Positions 54,901 through 64,000 of a stretch of 64,000 nucleotides of DNA are shown here, piece by piece (within the stretch, counting starts at the first letter, position 1; every line of letters begins with the position of its first letter). Under the pieces are notes generated by a model that saw only the letters and a list, made by a program, of their open reading frames with translations, ran no database searches and was not told the DNA's origin. The DNA is from Anthopleura xanthogrammica (taxonomy: Eukaryota > Cnidaria > Anthozoa > Actiniaria > Actiniidae), in NCBI GenBank assembly GCA_964019055.1, contig OZ025207.1:19700901-19764900 (forward strand). Reading direction: 5' to 3'. A program made the position numbers and the translations under genes.

Positions 54901-57555
54901 ATTCCCAGAGGTTTTGAATTGGGTGGAAACATACATAGCAACACAAAAGCCGATTGAGTCTATTTGATCTATTTAAGAATTTAGAAGTTGATTTTAGTGG
55001 AGGGAGGAAAACCAAAGAACCCAGAGAAAATCCCTGGAGGAGAGGGGACAGAGGAATACCAACAAACTCTAATCCCTTACAACACCGAGCCTGGCGGGAC
55101 TCAAACTGAGGTTGTGTGAGCATTAGTGAAAGGTTGAGTAAACCTCATGGAAGATCGTAAAAATACAGATTTTTATTTTTACTTTAATAGACTTTTATTA
55201 CCTTAGTCCAACATCGTTTATCTCGTCCCACATTTCAACAGGCTGGATTATTAAGAAAGAGAACAAATTAATTAGGGTAATTACCGGAAATACCTACATT
55301 CATCTTCAAAGTATTTGGTGCAAAAACATGACAAAATAGTTCATGTTAGCATTATTTTTTGTGGTTTGGTGGGCAATGATGGTTGGGCAGAGGGGGAGGG
55401 TCATAGAGGTGATCATCACATTAGAGAAATAAGATGCTATTCTAATCATTTTATAAAACTTTCCAATTTTATATTCCCAGCTTTATTTTCCCCACTCTTC
55501 TTTTTTCCCTTAAATTTCTCTTTCTTTCTTTCATTTATTCCTTTTCCTTTGCTTCGTGTGTTTATTCTTTCTTTCATTGTATCCAACATAAAAACATTAA
55601 TTTTTATCCAAACTACTTCTTAATTATAAAATATCTGAGTACAATAGATCATTATTTTTCAAGTGCTTTCAAAAATATCACAAGTGCAGACATGACCTCA
55701 AGGCATTTTCGGGCAGCATGCAGCATCAATAGCCAACGTGATCTTGCCCAAAAATGCCTTTTTTCATGTCTGTGTCTGCGATATTTTTGAAAGCGTTCAC
55801 GCATCTAGAAAATGGTCCATTACAGTACCTGCTCATAAAATGGTTTCCCAACAGTGTCCATGATTGACTACAAGAGGTTAGAATAGATACAATTCACTCT
55901 GATTAATAAAGTAATATGCAACTATGTGCTTAAAAACATGAACTTGTGTGCAAACCCTGTCCCTTTAGTCCCAGGTAGTAATTTATTGCCCTATTAAACT
56001 TAACAAATAGAAAACGTTTGCCGTGTTTACATAGCCTGATATAAACACAAGGGAAATTTGGGAGAAGTCGAGAGCCGTTGTGTAAAACCGAGCCGCAGGC
56101 AAGGTTTACACAACAGCTCTCAACTTCTCCCAAATTTCCCTTGTGTTTATATCAGGCTATGTAAACACAGCAAATGTTTTCTATTTGTTTTATAAAATAT
56201 TGAAATTGATGTGTTTACATAGCCTCGTGTTTACATAGCCTCATGTAAACACGGCTATCAGCCAATCAGAGCGCGCGTTATATCTGAACTATTTTATAAA
56301 CTCTGATATCACAGCTTATTTACAATGGGCAAGAATTAATAATAGAAATCTAGGCCAAACCTTCTTTCATTCAGGATATTTAGTGTGATATTTAGATGTA
56401 AGTTCTCAGTTTTCACCAACTCACAAACTGAATTTGATTGTGATTTCATTTGTTTTGTAGCTATTTTGTCCCCTCTGGCGACCATGCAGCCCAGGGGGGG
56501 ATACTTCGGGTTGTTTCATACTGGGATACTCTGCCCGGACTCTCGACCCCTTACCCTTTTCTATACCAAATTTCAGCACCGCTTTCATATACCTTTTGCC
56601 TGAAAAAGTACCCCTTTCATATACCTTTGAAGAAAATCTACCCTTTTTTATACCAAAACTCACAAATTTCCACCCCTTTTCTATACTTGTGGCCTGAAAA
56701 AAGTACCCCTTTTGGGCGGAGCATCGCCATATAGTCCATTATAGGGAGTACCCCACCCCCTGGGCCATGCAGATCCTTAGCGTTACAGCAATAGATTGTT
56801 TTGATGTCATGTTATAGTGTTATAGGGTAGTTTTATACCTGGACTCCTTTGTAAGCGTTGTTCACCAGAACATCCAAACGTCCATTTTGATCCACTTTGA
56901 TTTGATAGAACACGTCTTTGACGTCATCATCCTTAGAATGATCACACTGGACAGGAATACATTTACCACTTCCACTTTCAACCTGAAACATTACAAATTA
57001 CAAATAATTAATCATCTAATTTATTATTCTATGAATTAACAGAAATTAAAAATTTTATATATGAGTATGTACATACTTGTGATACTACCTCCTGCAGTGT
57101 CTCTAGTTTTCTACCTGAAGATCATACTAATTATTAGTAGGGAAATATGAAATTGATATAAAATTTATCAGAAAAACAAATGCAAAGAGATAACTACATT
57201 TCGACATCGTTCAATGTTATTATCAAGTGAATTAAATGTAATCACAAATAAATATTAGGTTTGCAAGGGTGGTGGGGGCTACCAAAACCTTGGTGGCAAA
57301 TGGCGAAATGTATGGCAATAATGGTGATTGCACAACCGAAAGTAACTGTTGGGTAATGAGAATGCAATTCTTGCAATCACCAATCACTGAATGCCTTTCG
57401 TCGTTTGCCCCTACAACTTTTTTTGAAATATTACCAGTAATGTAGACAGTAGCACCAGCCTTGGCTAGCATCAAAGCAATGCCTCTACCAATACCACGGG
57501 ATGCACCAGTAACGAGACAAACACGTCCAACCAAAGAAGGAAGATCAGAAGCCAT
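51980..57555 (-). CDS. DHRS1: Dehydrogenase/reductase SDR family member 1-like, 10 exons, 313 aa
   Basis: NAD(P)H-dependent short-chain dehydrogenase/reductase, likely ER-associated as in mammals. Exons in coding order: 57435-57555, 57077-57114, 56839-56982, 55829-55867, 55202-55242, 54495-54627, 53855-53966, 53076-53156, 52915-52995, 51980-52131. The frame closes at 313 aa, the same length I recall for human DHRS1. Rossmann motif TGASRGIG at 16-23; NNAY at 94-97; active site S153, Y166 and K170 in the IPYGVGKAA block; LWPGPVNTE downstream. The C terminus carries a hydrophobic stretch (SIAWLVPEFLYIP) like the human one. Exon 7 must use the donor at 53854/53853 (GTGATA); the better-looking GTAATT donor 8 bp downstream breaks the frame. 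A family-E MITE ends about 7 bp from exon 4. Confidence 0.93.
52490..52892. mobile_element. MITE family E, copy split by an insertion (downstream intron of DHRS1)
   Basis: Left part 52490-52570 (CCACAGGTGCAGATATG, GGCATTTTCGGGCAAGATAC) and right part about 52775-52892 (GCTGCCCGAAAATGCCTCGA, CACTTGTGCATCTTGAAA) are the two arms of a family-E element. Some 200 bp of unrelated sequence separates them. Confidence 0.6.
54255..54469. mobile_element. MITE-like element (DHRS1 intron)
   Basis: 24-bp ends: TAGAGCGGTTTTCATATGAG and the exact complement at 54446-54469. The core of about 165 bp has no ORF of note. Lies 26 bp before DHRS1 exon 6. Confidence 0.82.
54781..54970. mobile_element. Long inverted-repeat MITE (DHRS1 intron)
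   Basis: Arms of about 75 bp: GATCAAATAGACCTAATCGG at the left and its near complement at the right, with ACCCAATTCAAAACCTCTGG inside each arm. The loop is small. Confidence 0.82.
55000..55135 (-). repeat. SINE-like unit, reverse orientation (DHRS1 intron)
   Basis: Carries CCAACAAACTCTAATCCC and a reverse B-box-like GGCGGGACTCAAACTGAGG, then TAGTGAAAGG. Same family as 58200-58385. Confidence 0.65.
55643..55822. mobile_element. MITE family E, copy 2, abutting a DHRS1 exon
   Basis: Ends AATAGATCATTATTTTTCAA and ATCTAGAAAATGGTCCATTA. Both arms hold the CATGTCTGTGTCTGCGAT / CACAAGTGCAGACATGACC pair. The right end stops about 7 bp before DHRS1 exon 4 (donor side on the minus strand). Confidence 0.85.
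56000..56190. mobile_element. Long inverted-repeat MITE (DHRS1 intron)
   Basis: Arms of about 85 bp: AACAAATAGAAAACGTTTGC, ACACAAGGGAAATTTGGGAG and their complements. The GAGCCGCAGG centre is short. A partial repetition of GTGTTTACATAGCCT continues to about 56265. Confidence 0.87.
56490..56765. repeat. G-rich dispersed repeat, copy 2, inverted (DHRS1 intron)
   Basis: Starts CCCAGGGGGGATACTTCGGG and ends TATAGGGAGTACCCCACCCC. It is the reverse-oriented counterpart of 50175-50465. Confidence 0.85.
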
Positions 57556-58199
57556 GCTATGGAAAATATAAACACAAAATAAGTACAATCAAGGACACGT
57601 GTACAATTAAAAGCTCCTCGTTTTACCCTTATTAGTTGTGACTCTTACGTAAGCGTTTTGTTTACACAGCCTGTATTTTATCTTTTCACAATAAATTTAG
57701 GTTCATTATACAAATGATTTTGGCTTTTTCCATTTAGAAAGGGCAGAAATATAGCTATAGTTCTAAATGCAATTTTGGAAAGCCTTTTTATCTGATTTAT
57801 TTCGACTTTAGCTTTCCATATTTGCAAGCAAAGGAGCTACATGCTGGAGGCCATACGTTCCCCAGATTCTAAAATCGTCATTCTGGATGTCATTCTGTAA
57901 ACTTCTCTATACAGCTATTGGCTAGCTAAACAATGCATCTTTTTCTAATCTTGCAAAATCCGTTAGAATTACCTGAGTTTCTTTAAAACCTTTATAAAAT
58001 CAGCTTAACCAAATTGGGAACGACAACACGTTAACACCCCTCCGTCGAGTCTACAAGACAAGTCAAGTACCCGAGGCAATGATGTCGACTTTGGACTTCA
58101 GGTGCAAGTGTCGCGTCATGGGAATCCTTTGGTAAAAACCTACACAGGAAGCCCAAATTTTAAGAATTGTTTCGAACTCGCAGATTGGATTTTTTTTGG

Positions 58200-58385
58200 G
58201 GGGGGGGGGGAGGAAAAATGGAGAATTGAGAATTGAGAATGGAGAATGGAGAGTAAAACCCTTGAATCAAGAGAGAAATCCAACAAACTCTACTCATATA
58301 GTTTTACTGATGTGATGCTGAATCCAGGAATCAAACTTGAGACCCCAGAGCTAGAGGTGAGATGTGAGCGTACTACTGCTATTTA
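58200..58385 (-). repeat. SINE-like unit, reverse orientation
   Basis: Contains CCAACAAACTCTACTCATAT, GAATCCAGGAATCAAACTTG and GACCCCAGAGCTAGAGGTGA. In reverse complement this is head, B-box-like and signature in order. Confidence 0.68.
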
Positions 58386-58682
58386 TCCCACACCATAGAA
58401 AATACAGCCAATCAGAAAGCAAGAAAGCCATTGTATATTCACCGGTATTTCACTCTTCCTTCCCATCATGCACTGCGTGTTGAATCTACGTATTTGTATT
58501 TTCTATGGTGTGGGATAAAATGGTTATACAATGGTTTCTCAAGGCATACCGTGGATATCCCACTTATCACTTGTATTTTCTTTGTATACACACTCGCCTA
58601 AAGGCTTGTGTGTATACTAGAAACTACAAGTGAATCGTGGAATATTCCACGGTATGCCACTCGAAACCATTGTATAACTAGT
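58382..58682. mobile_element. MITE, inverted copy of the element at 5533-5833
   Basis: Begins TTTATCCCACACCATAGAAA and ends TCGAAACCATTGTATAACTA. Both sub-arms of the 5533 copy are present, in reverse orientation, without the outer repeat found there. Confidence 0.88.
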
Positions 58683-58895
58683 ATGTACTGTATATGTACA
58701 TGTCACAAAAATTAAGATATGAAAACAATTGTGGGATTATTAGAAAAAAAATATGGAAGATAAAGAAAACTTTCTTTATTATCTTTTTACAGTAATGATT
58801 TTACATGAAAATGAGGTGTGGTAGAAGGATTCTTTCTAAAATTTGTAAAATTGCTCTCTATATTTATTGTGTTCACAAGTCTTGTGTCCTGGTCT

Positions 58896-61497
58896 TTAAC
58901 CAATGAAGTTCATCACAACAAGATGAAGAATGACGCTTGCAAAGATGAAGTCTCCAAAAGCTCTTTCTGGTGAGATGCCCTTGAATTCCGCAAAGTTGGC
59001 TGGATTGCTCTGGACTCTGAGGCAAACTATAACAAAATGGAATTCATTTTAAGACATCTTGGAATGATTCAAAACCTGATTGATATAGACCCCTTGCTCA
59101 AGCTGCTTAGACATTACATGCAAGGTATATACAACATAAAGCACCTGAATCATAACATAAATCTTTTTCTTGTGCTGGCAACAGCTGCAACCAAACACTG
59201 CTATAGACCCCTTGCACGTGACGTCAGAGCAGCTCAATTTGGAGAATTGTGAGAATCATGAGAATTGGAACCTATTGTTTTACCCTACAAATTGAGCTGC
59301 ATTCTGACGTGCTGCAAGGGGTCTATAGACCAGATGCCAATATGGCCGCCATTGACTTTCAGTAATGAAATACCTATATTTCTCTATTTCAGAAATGTGA
59401 TTTTTCACATGTGAAGATATCATCACTATGGTTACATACTTCTTATAGCAGAAAAAAGCTTTATTTTCTTTTTCATTGATAATTATATAATAAACAGAAT
59501 ATGACATGGGTGCTTGGAGATACGAATTTTATCTTCTCGTGTTGAAAATCTCTCACTCATGAGAGATCTTTTCAACACTCAAAGATAAAATTCGTATCTC
59601 CGCGCGCCCATGTAATATCCTCTATATCTTAAAAAATAAGCACCACCATCAGAAAGAGCAAGCAGAAATGTGTATTTTTGGAAAGTTTTATTGCTATAAA
59701 TAGAATTCAAGTGAAGCTATTTGGAATCAAAATTACAGAGATTTGTATGCGTTCAGTGAACTGTTTCCTTACGTAAGCCTCGTTGTGGTGTTTTTCACAT
59801 TTCTAAAATTGTCAAGAATTTAATATTTTTGTGTCAAACATTCTAACTTTGTTGATGTCATTCTAATCTATAAGTTTAATGTAGTAGTCAACTAAAATAT
59901 GAATTTAAAAATTTATGATAATGAAGTGGCGGCCATGATATTAGCATTCGCTGCTGGAAGTCTAGAACAAGCCTTTAGACTTTAATTCGCAGATGGACCT
60001 ACTGCTTGTTTGGGCTGCATACAGACTATGTTTTTTGTTGCACTCCCAACATACCAGAAAGTTGCAACATGTGTCTTGTCTCACAATGATAGTGGCAACA
60101 CTGTCAAGCAGCAAACAAGACATTTGAGATTTGAGATTCTATCCACAATTTGTTGAATACTGCATGCCTCATATTAAATGTGCCATTGGCATTGTTAAAC
60201 ACTATAACTTTAGGTTAAAACAATGTTCATATTGCATTGTCACAGAGACTCTTTATGAAGTCATTTTGAGCTGTAAAGTGGTGAATGTTCTACAAAGCAG
60301 CAAGACTGCCCAACAGAGGCTCTAGTGGTTTTTCTCTCTGTGTCATGACTCAGGGTAACATCTTAGAGTGTATTCTTAGAAAAAGTGTAAAATTATAGGA
60401 AAGCTGGTTGAAAAAGACTGATGATTTTAGCTGCCTAATAGATAAAAGGAAAGAATGCTGATGTTATTCAAAGGATAAAACTCCCAGAACGACTACAGAA
60501 ATCAATGCCCAATAGTTTTAATATTTATTTTTCGTGGCTCAGTTGCTCGTTAGTAAAAGAAAGTCGGAGACAGCAAGGCACATAGTTATATAAAAAGGAT
60601 AAACGATAGCAGATGTAGTTTTGGCTTTTAAAGAATGAATAATATGCTGGGTTGTTATATTCAAACTCATTGGCTCGTCAGTGATCATTAGTTGAAGATT
60701 TTATATCAAGTGGCTCGACGGCTTGTTGGCTCGTCAGTGAGTTGACGTATTTATATTGAGTGGGTCTGCAGCTCGATGGCTCATCAGTTGAAGTTTTATA
60801 TATGAAGTGGCCGAGTGCCTCGGTAGTGAGTTGAGGCATTCATATCGACTACCAAGCCGCCAAGCCAGTGGCTCTCGATAATTTGTATAGAATGGACCCT
60901 GCCTTTTGTAGTTTAGCCAAGCTCCCATAATCCCCCTTTTACCTTAGTTAGTTTAATTACAGTAAACATTTAAATTTATTTATTATGATAATATTATGTC
61001 TATCAATCAAATCATGCAAAAACCTAGAGTATATGAAAAATTCTTACAACAAATAAGACTTCCAAAGCCTAATAAGATTTAGCCCGACTTTTTTGATTTT
61101 TTCGAGCATCCTACGTGTCGAATTCTCAGGCAACGTTGGATTCTGATTGACGAGACACGTGAATCATATTTGAATTTTTCTCGCGGCTACTTCGAAGAGA
61201 GATCTCATGCGTGGAAGTTAAAACCAAGTAAGATCACATCAACTAGTTTTAAGAAATAATTGAGAAAGTGCATTCCTTACCGGCCAAGATGAACGATCCT
61301 ACAGACGAAATAAAGCCAGAAAGAAACGAGTTGAAAGGGAACGTGCCAACAAGACAACAGTACGCGAACTGAATAATGCCAGTAAGCATGATGTAAAACA
61401 AGTAAGCATCCACGATCTTTAGTCTTTGGGGTGTCGTCTGTGTGTATTCATCGTAAAATCGGACAATGATGTCTTTAAGGTTGGTTATTCCACTCAT
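58896..61497 (-). CDS. DAD1: DAD1, oligosaccharyltransferase subunit, 2 exons, 115 aa
   Basis: Small integral ER membrane subunit (OST2 family) of the oligosaccharyltransferase that N-glycosylates nascent proteins; loss in animals causes apoptosis. Exon 1 is 61281-61497 and exon 2 is 58896-59026, joined in phase 1 across a 2254-bp intron. Total is 116 codons with TAA; human DAD1 has 113 aa. Signature blocks: [12 protein letters not shown] (22-33), [20 protein letters not shown] (51-70) and the C-terminal [14 protein letters not shown]...NFIG. Three hydrophobic segments at about 31-51, 53-73 and 93-113. The first exon alone gives an ORF that reads a few codons into the intron. Head-to-head with GINS3 across 643 bp. 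The intron is repeat-rich. Confidence 0.97.
59202..59327. mobile_element. MITE family C, copy 3 (DAD1 intron)
   Basis: Best-preserved copy: TATAGACCCCTTGCACGTGA at the left and GACGTGCTGCAAGGGGTCTA at the right. Contains GCAGCTCAATTTGGAGAATT. Confidence 0.87.
59505..59611. repeat. Near-perfect palindrome (DAD1 intron)
   Basis: CATGGGTGCTTGGAGATACG then AATTTTATCTTCTCGTGTTG, mirrored around CTCACTCATGAGAG and ending CGCGCGCCCATG. The flank TAATATCCTCTATAT is the complement of the unit start in the 89-bp array at 49092. Confidence 0.88.
60658..60850. repeat. Degenerate tandem repeat, GGCTCGTCAGTGA units (DAD1 intron)
   Basis: About three imperfect copies of roughly 60-70 bp containing GGCTCGTCAGTGAGTTG, ATTTATATTGAGTGG and related variants. 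The minus strand translates to a short ORF with no family. Confidence 0.65.
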
Positions 61498-62140
61498 TTT
61501 GACCGGCTCCCTTCACAAAACCAAAGAACTCCGGAACAATGATGTGGAAGAAGAGAACGACCCGACTGGGATTCTGGGTAATGATACTATACGGCTTTTG
61601 ATGCATCATGGGTAATGTACCATTCTTGTGACGTATGGCTGCAATTCTTTTTTAAATTGCAGAAAATAATTAATTGGACAAAAATGAATGTATTCTCAGC
61701 CCAACTTTAATTCTCCATCTACAAGAAACATATTTATGAACAAAGATTCTTCTCTGTAATTTTTAAAACCATTGTTATACCGGTGCTAGCAGTGGGCTAC
61801 CTGTGTGTTTTTGAGATGTATGATTTTTTTGTGATAAAAAAAGTAAAATTCTTTTCAAATCATTTTTAGTTCTTTATTATGCTAAGGAAGAGCTTGAACG
61901 AATAAGTATGGTATTTACATTTATTTAGTTTTTGGAGAGCGTTTTTGGATAGTCTAGTTTTAGGTGACGTCACGTACTGAATCCTGGGTAATATCTCGCT
62001 AGGAATCCTGGGTAATGTTTGAGCGCGCAAAAATTCGAACACAAAATGTACACAATTTTTCACAGTTCTGTCTAACATTTTCTCTAAATTTAATTATTCT
62101 AAAACACTACAGATCATAATAACGTGAAATACGTCAAGTG
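61498..62140. promoter_or_regulatory. Shared upstream region of DAD1 (minus) and GINS3 (plus)
   Basis: 643 bp between start codons. A motif ATTCTGGGTAATG or close variant occurs four times: 61571-61583, 61605-61617, 61980-61992 and 62004-62017. The first pair is near DAD1 and the second pair is near GINS3. A perfect TGACGTCA is at 61965-61972. No TATA box is evident near either start. Confidence 0.6.
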
Positions 62141-63592
62141 ATGGCAGCTAATGACTCATTGACTGGCCCACCATTGCGATCGCGGCCAAGCAGTTACGAT
62201 TATTTTGACATCGATGATGTTCTAGCAACACAAGACAGGATTCCTTGTAAACTCGAGGTACAGATTTTTAATCTAGGATTCCTAAATCCAAGCTCAGAGG
62301 GCCAACACCTTGCTGCAGGAGCAAAACTCGAGTTGTCTTACTGGTTGGCGAAGGAGTTGTGTAGCAGGAGAAGAAGGGTTGTCTCCGTGGATCTACCCAA
62401 AGTTTATAGAGAAGGTTATCGAGAGATTCTACGAGCTGATGCTAGTGTGGTGGATTTACACAAACTAGGGCCGTATTTTTATGGTACTGGTACCAAACTT
62501 ATGCACTTTGACGACGATGAAAATGCACAAATCGTTAAAGCACTTCAAGAGGTAAGAAAATTCAACCCAAATTTTTTTCTGGACTATTACAGTGAGGACA
62601 CTCAAACCATGAACACTTGATATTTTTTATTTTATGAACTTTCTACTGCTTCAAACCTTCTGAAAATGAAGCACTGAACTCAAATAATCTTATTGTTCAA
62701 AATAAATCATATTTCCAATCGTTTCACACAAGGGATAAAGGAGGAAAAACGTATGAAAAAACTTCAAAGTGTTCACGGTTCGAGTGTCCTCGTTGTAAGC
62801 TTAAGTTTTACATACCTTCCAAGAACATAGTCTCTTTGTTTGAAAACTTTCTAAATATCCACCCTGGTTTGTTTAACCTGCCAATGAATTAATAGAGAAC
62901 TGATCCACTGATCCATTTCACATCATTCCCTTGAGTATTATCCTTGAGAGTTACAGCGCTTTTCATATTTCTGTGACCTTCCGATTGACATCTGACATTT
63001 TGTCTTTTAAGTTCAAGTTCAAGTTCTTTTATTACACACATATAAATATATTACAGAAAATAATTCCAGTTTGGAATTATGTCTTCTGTCAATCAAAGTT
63101 ACAGTGGGCTGAGTTCATTCCGATTTTTTAACACCTTGGCCAATTATTCACGTCTGTATCATTGCAAGCCCACCATTCGTCTCACTTCGGTGTAAAGGCA
63201 CAGCTACCATTCAAGATAGTGCAGGGAACTGTGAAGGGGACTTTTTGATCTTTGGACTTATACCTAGTGGGAACTTTGAACTGTTGTGATTGTCTCACAC
63301 TGTGATACAACAGCCAAAGCTTAATAGATCTTAGATAAGAATATAACATTTGATCTTTCTTTAGGCATTCACCAAGAGGTTTAGAAAACTGATGGATTCC
63401 TCTCAGAATGCTCCACACCAAGACACATCATTATTGACCAGCAAACTGGACCACACCGAGAAACAAATATTTGCTGCTGGAAGAAAAGGAGTCAGGGACT
63501 TTCTGCTTTGGGAAGCGGGACAGATGGCCAAGTTGACCACTTCAGATACTGTTATTAATCATAGGAAAAGGAAAAGATCAGCTTTGGATTGA
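62141..63592 (+). CDS. GINS3: GINS complex subunit 3 (PSF3), 2 exons, 212 aa
   Basis: Subunit of the SLD5-PSF1-PSF2-PSF3 complex that, with CDC45 and MCM2-7, forms the replicative CMG helicase in the nucleus. Exon 1 is 62141-62551 and exon 2 is 63365-63592, joined in phase 0; 639 nt ending TGA. Human GINS3 is 216 aa. Conserved blocks: YFDIDDVLATQDRIP (about 22-36), the GAKLELSYWLAKEL helix (about 60-73), VSVDLPKVYREGYRE, DASVVDLHKLGPYFYGTG, and the C-terminal KGVRDFLLWEAGQM. The start is ATG 62141; an upstream GTG codon is not needed. The intron carries a truncated family-B MITE. Confidence 0.96.
63130..63246. mobile_element. MITE family B, copy 4, 5'-truncated (GINS3 intron)
   Basis: Right half only: AACACCTTGGCCAATTATTC through AGCTACCATTCAAGATAGTG to GGGAACTGTGAAGGGGACT. 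Ends about 118 bp before GINS3 exon 2. Confidence 0.8.
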
Positions 63593-64000
63593 TTGCCCAA
63601 AGAACCACGTGCTGTGTTACTGAAAATCTGGGGCATTTTATTCTTATTTCATTGCCTATCATTTCAAACCACTTTGAATTTAATGCTGGGGGAGAATCTC
63701 GTGGTTTGGACGGAATCTTGCCTTATGGCAGGATTTTCATTACAAGAAAAATGTGATACCAGTGGAGTTGAATTATCACATTGCTGCATATAGATTATAT
63801 TGCTATTTGGGACTATTATCTCAATCAAATAATGCCAACAAAAGAACAGCACACCATTGACGTTTGTTTGGTGTTATTTGATCAAGATAACAGTCCCAGA
63901 ATGCATTGCTATAGCAGAATAGCAATATAGTCTATGTTCTGTAGTGTGATAACCTTTATTTACAGTATCATGATTATTTTTTAAGGACAGCTTGAAGCAA
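63593..64000. other. GINS3 3' flank
   Basis: No further gene. Contains an imperfect inverted repeat (63790-63935). No clear AATAAA is seen before the window end, so the transcript end may lie outside or use a variant signal. Confidence 0.5.
63790..63935. mobile_element. Imperfect inverted repeat in GINS3 3' flank
   Basis: ATAGATTATATTGCTATTTG, GGGACTATTATCTC and AATCAAATAA at the left are mirrored at the right as TTATTTGATCAAGATAACAG, TCCC and AGCAATATAGTCTAT. About 20 extra bases sit in the right arm. Confidence 0.7.

Larger units (their letters stand above)
57556..58895. other. Spacer between DHRS1 and DAD1 (same strand)
   Basis: DHRS1 upstream region and DAD1 3' flank. Contains a G-run near 58196, a SINE-like unit (58200-58385) and an inverted copy of the 5533-5833 MITE (58382-58682). 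TTTATT at 58863-58868 gives a minus-strand AATAAA 28 nt past the DAD1 stop. No further gene. Confidence 0.6.

Overview
The window is animal nuclear DNA. Its genes are split by many short GT-AG introns, A+T-rich spacers are packed with small inverted-repeat elements, and the protein-coding set is clearly metazoan. The proteins align closely with vertebrate orthologues. Together with the MITE load and the repeated G-rich 'GGGTACTCCC' element, this suggests a cnidarian, most likely an anthozoan (coral or sea anemone). The phylum is an inference from recalled sequence character, not from a search. One 200-N assembly gap (11517-11716) lies inside an intron.

Layout, left to right: (1) 1-307, minus: first exon of a rhodopsin-class GPCR, cut by the window edge. 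(2) 3643-5308, plus: CIMIP1 (C20orf85-like) ciliary microtubule inner protein, 3 exons, 136 aa. (3) 8250-39484, minus: CEP192/SPD-2 centrosome scaffold, 49 coding exons whose phases all close to one 2858-codon frame. (4) 40318-48145, plus: AMFR/gp78 ER ubiquitin ligase, 13 exons, 639 aa, divergent from CEP192. (5) 51980-57555, minus: DHRS1 short-chain dehydrogenase, 10 exons, 313 aa. (6) 58896-61497, minus: DAD1 oligosaccharyltransferase subunit, 2 exons, 115 aa. (7) 62141-63592, plus: GINS3 (PSF3) replication factor, 2 exons, 212 aa, divergent from DAD1.

The genes do not form one pathway. AMFR (ERAD) and DAD1 (N-glycosylation) both act at the ER. CEP192 and CIMIP1 both belong to centriole or cilium biology. 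GINS3 belongs to the CMG helicase. Two head-to-head pairs (CEP192/AMFR and DAD1/GINS3) are separated by 833 and 643 bp and probably share bidirectional promoters.

Most non-coding space is repeat-derived: at least ten families of short inverted-repeat elements with recurring copies, SINE-like units with Pol III box-like motifs, and several minisatellites. The best observations are: a nested insertion with a 9-bp target duplication and an uninserted relative at 46393-46566; two TTAA-bounded non-autonomous elements; an AMFR that appears to lack the C-terminal p97-binding motif of the human protein; a DHRS1 exon whose reading frame requires a weaker-looking donor; four copies of a CTGGGTAAT-like motif in the DAD1/GINS3 promoter; and linkage of AMFR with GINS3 and of DHRS1 with DAD1 that echoes two human chromosomes. 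I found no defence system, CRISPR array or new multigene system. The long ORFs outside the genes listed are exon fragments or repeat translations.
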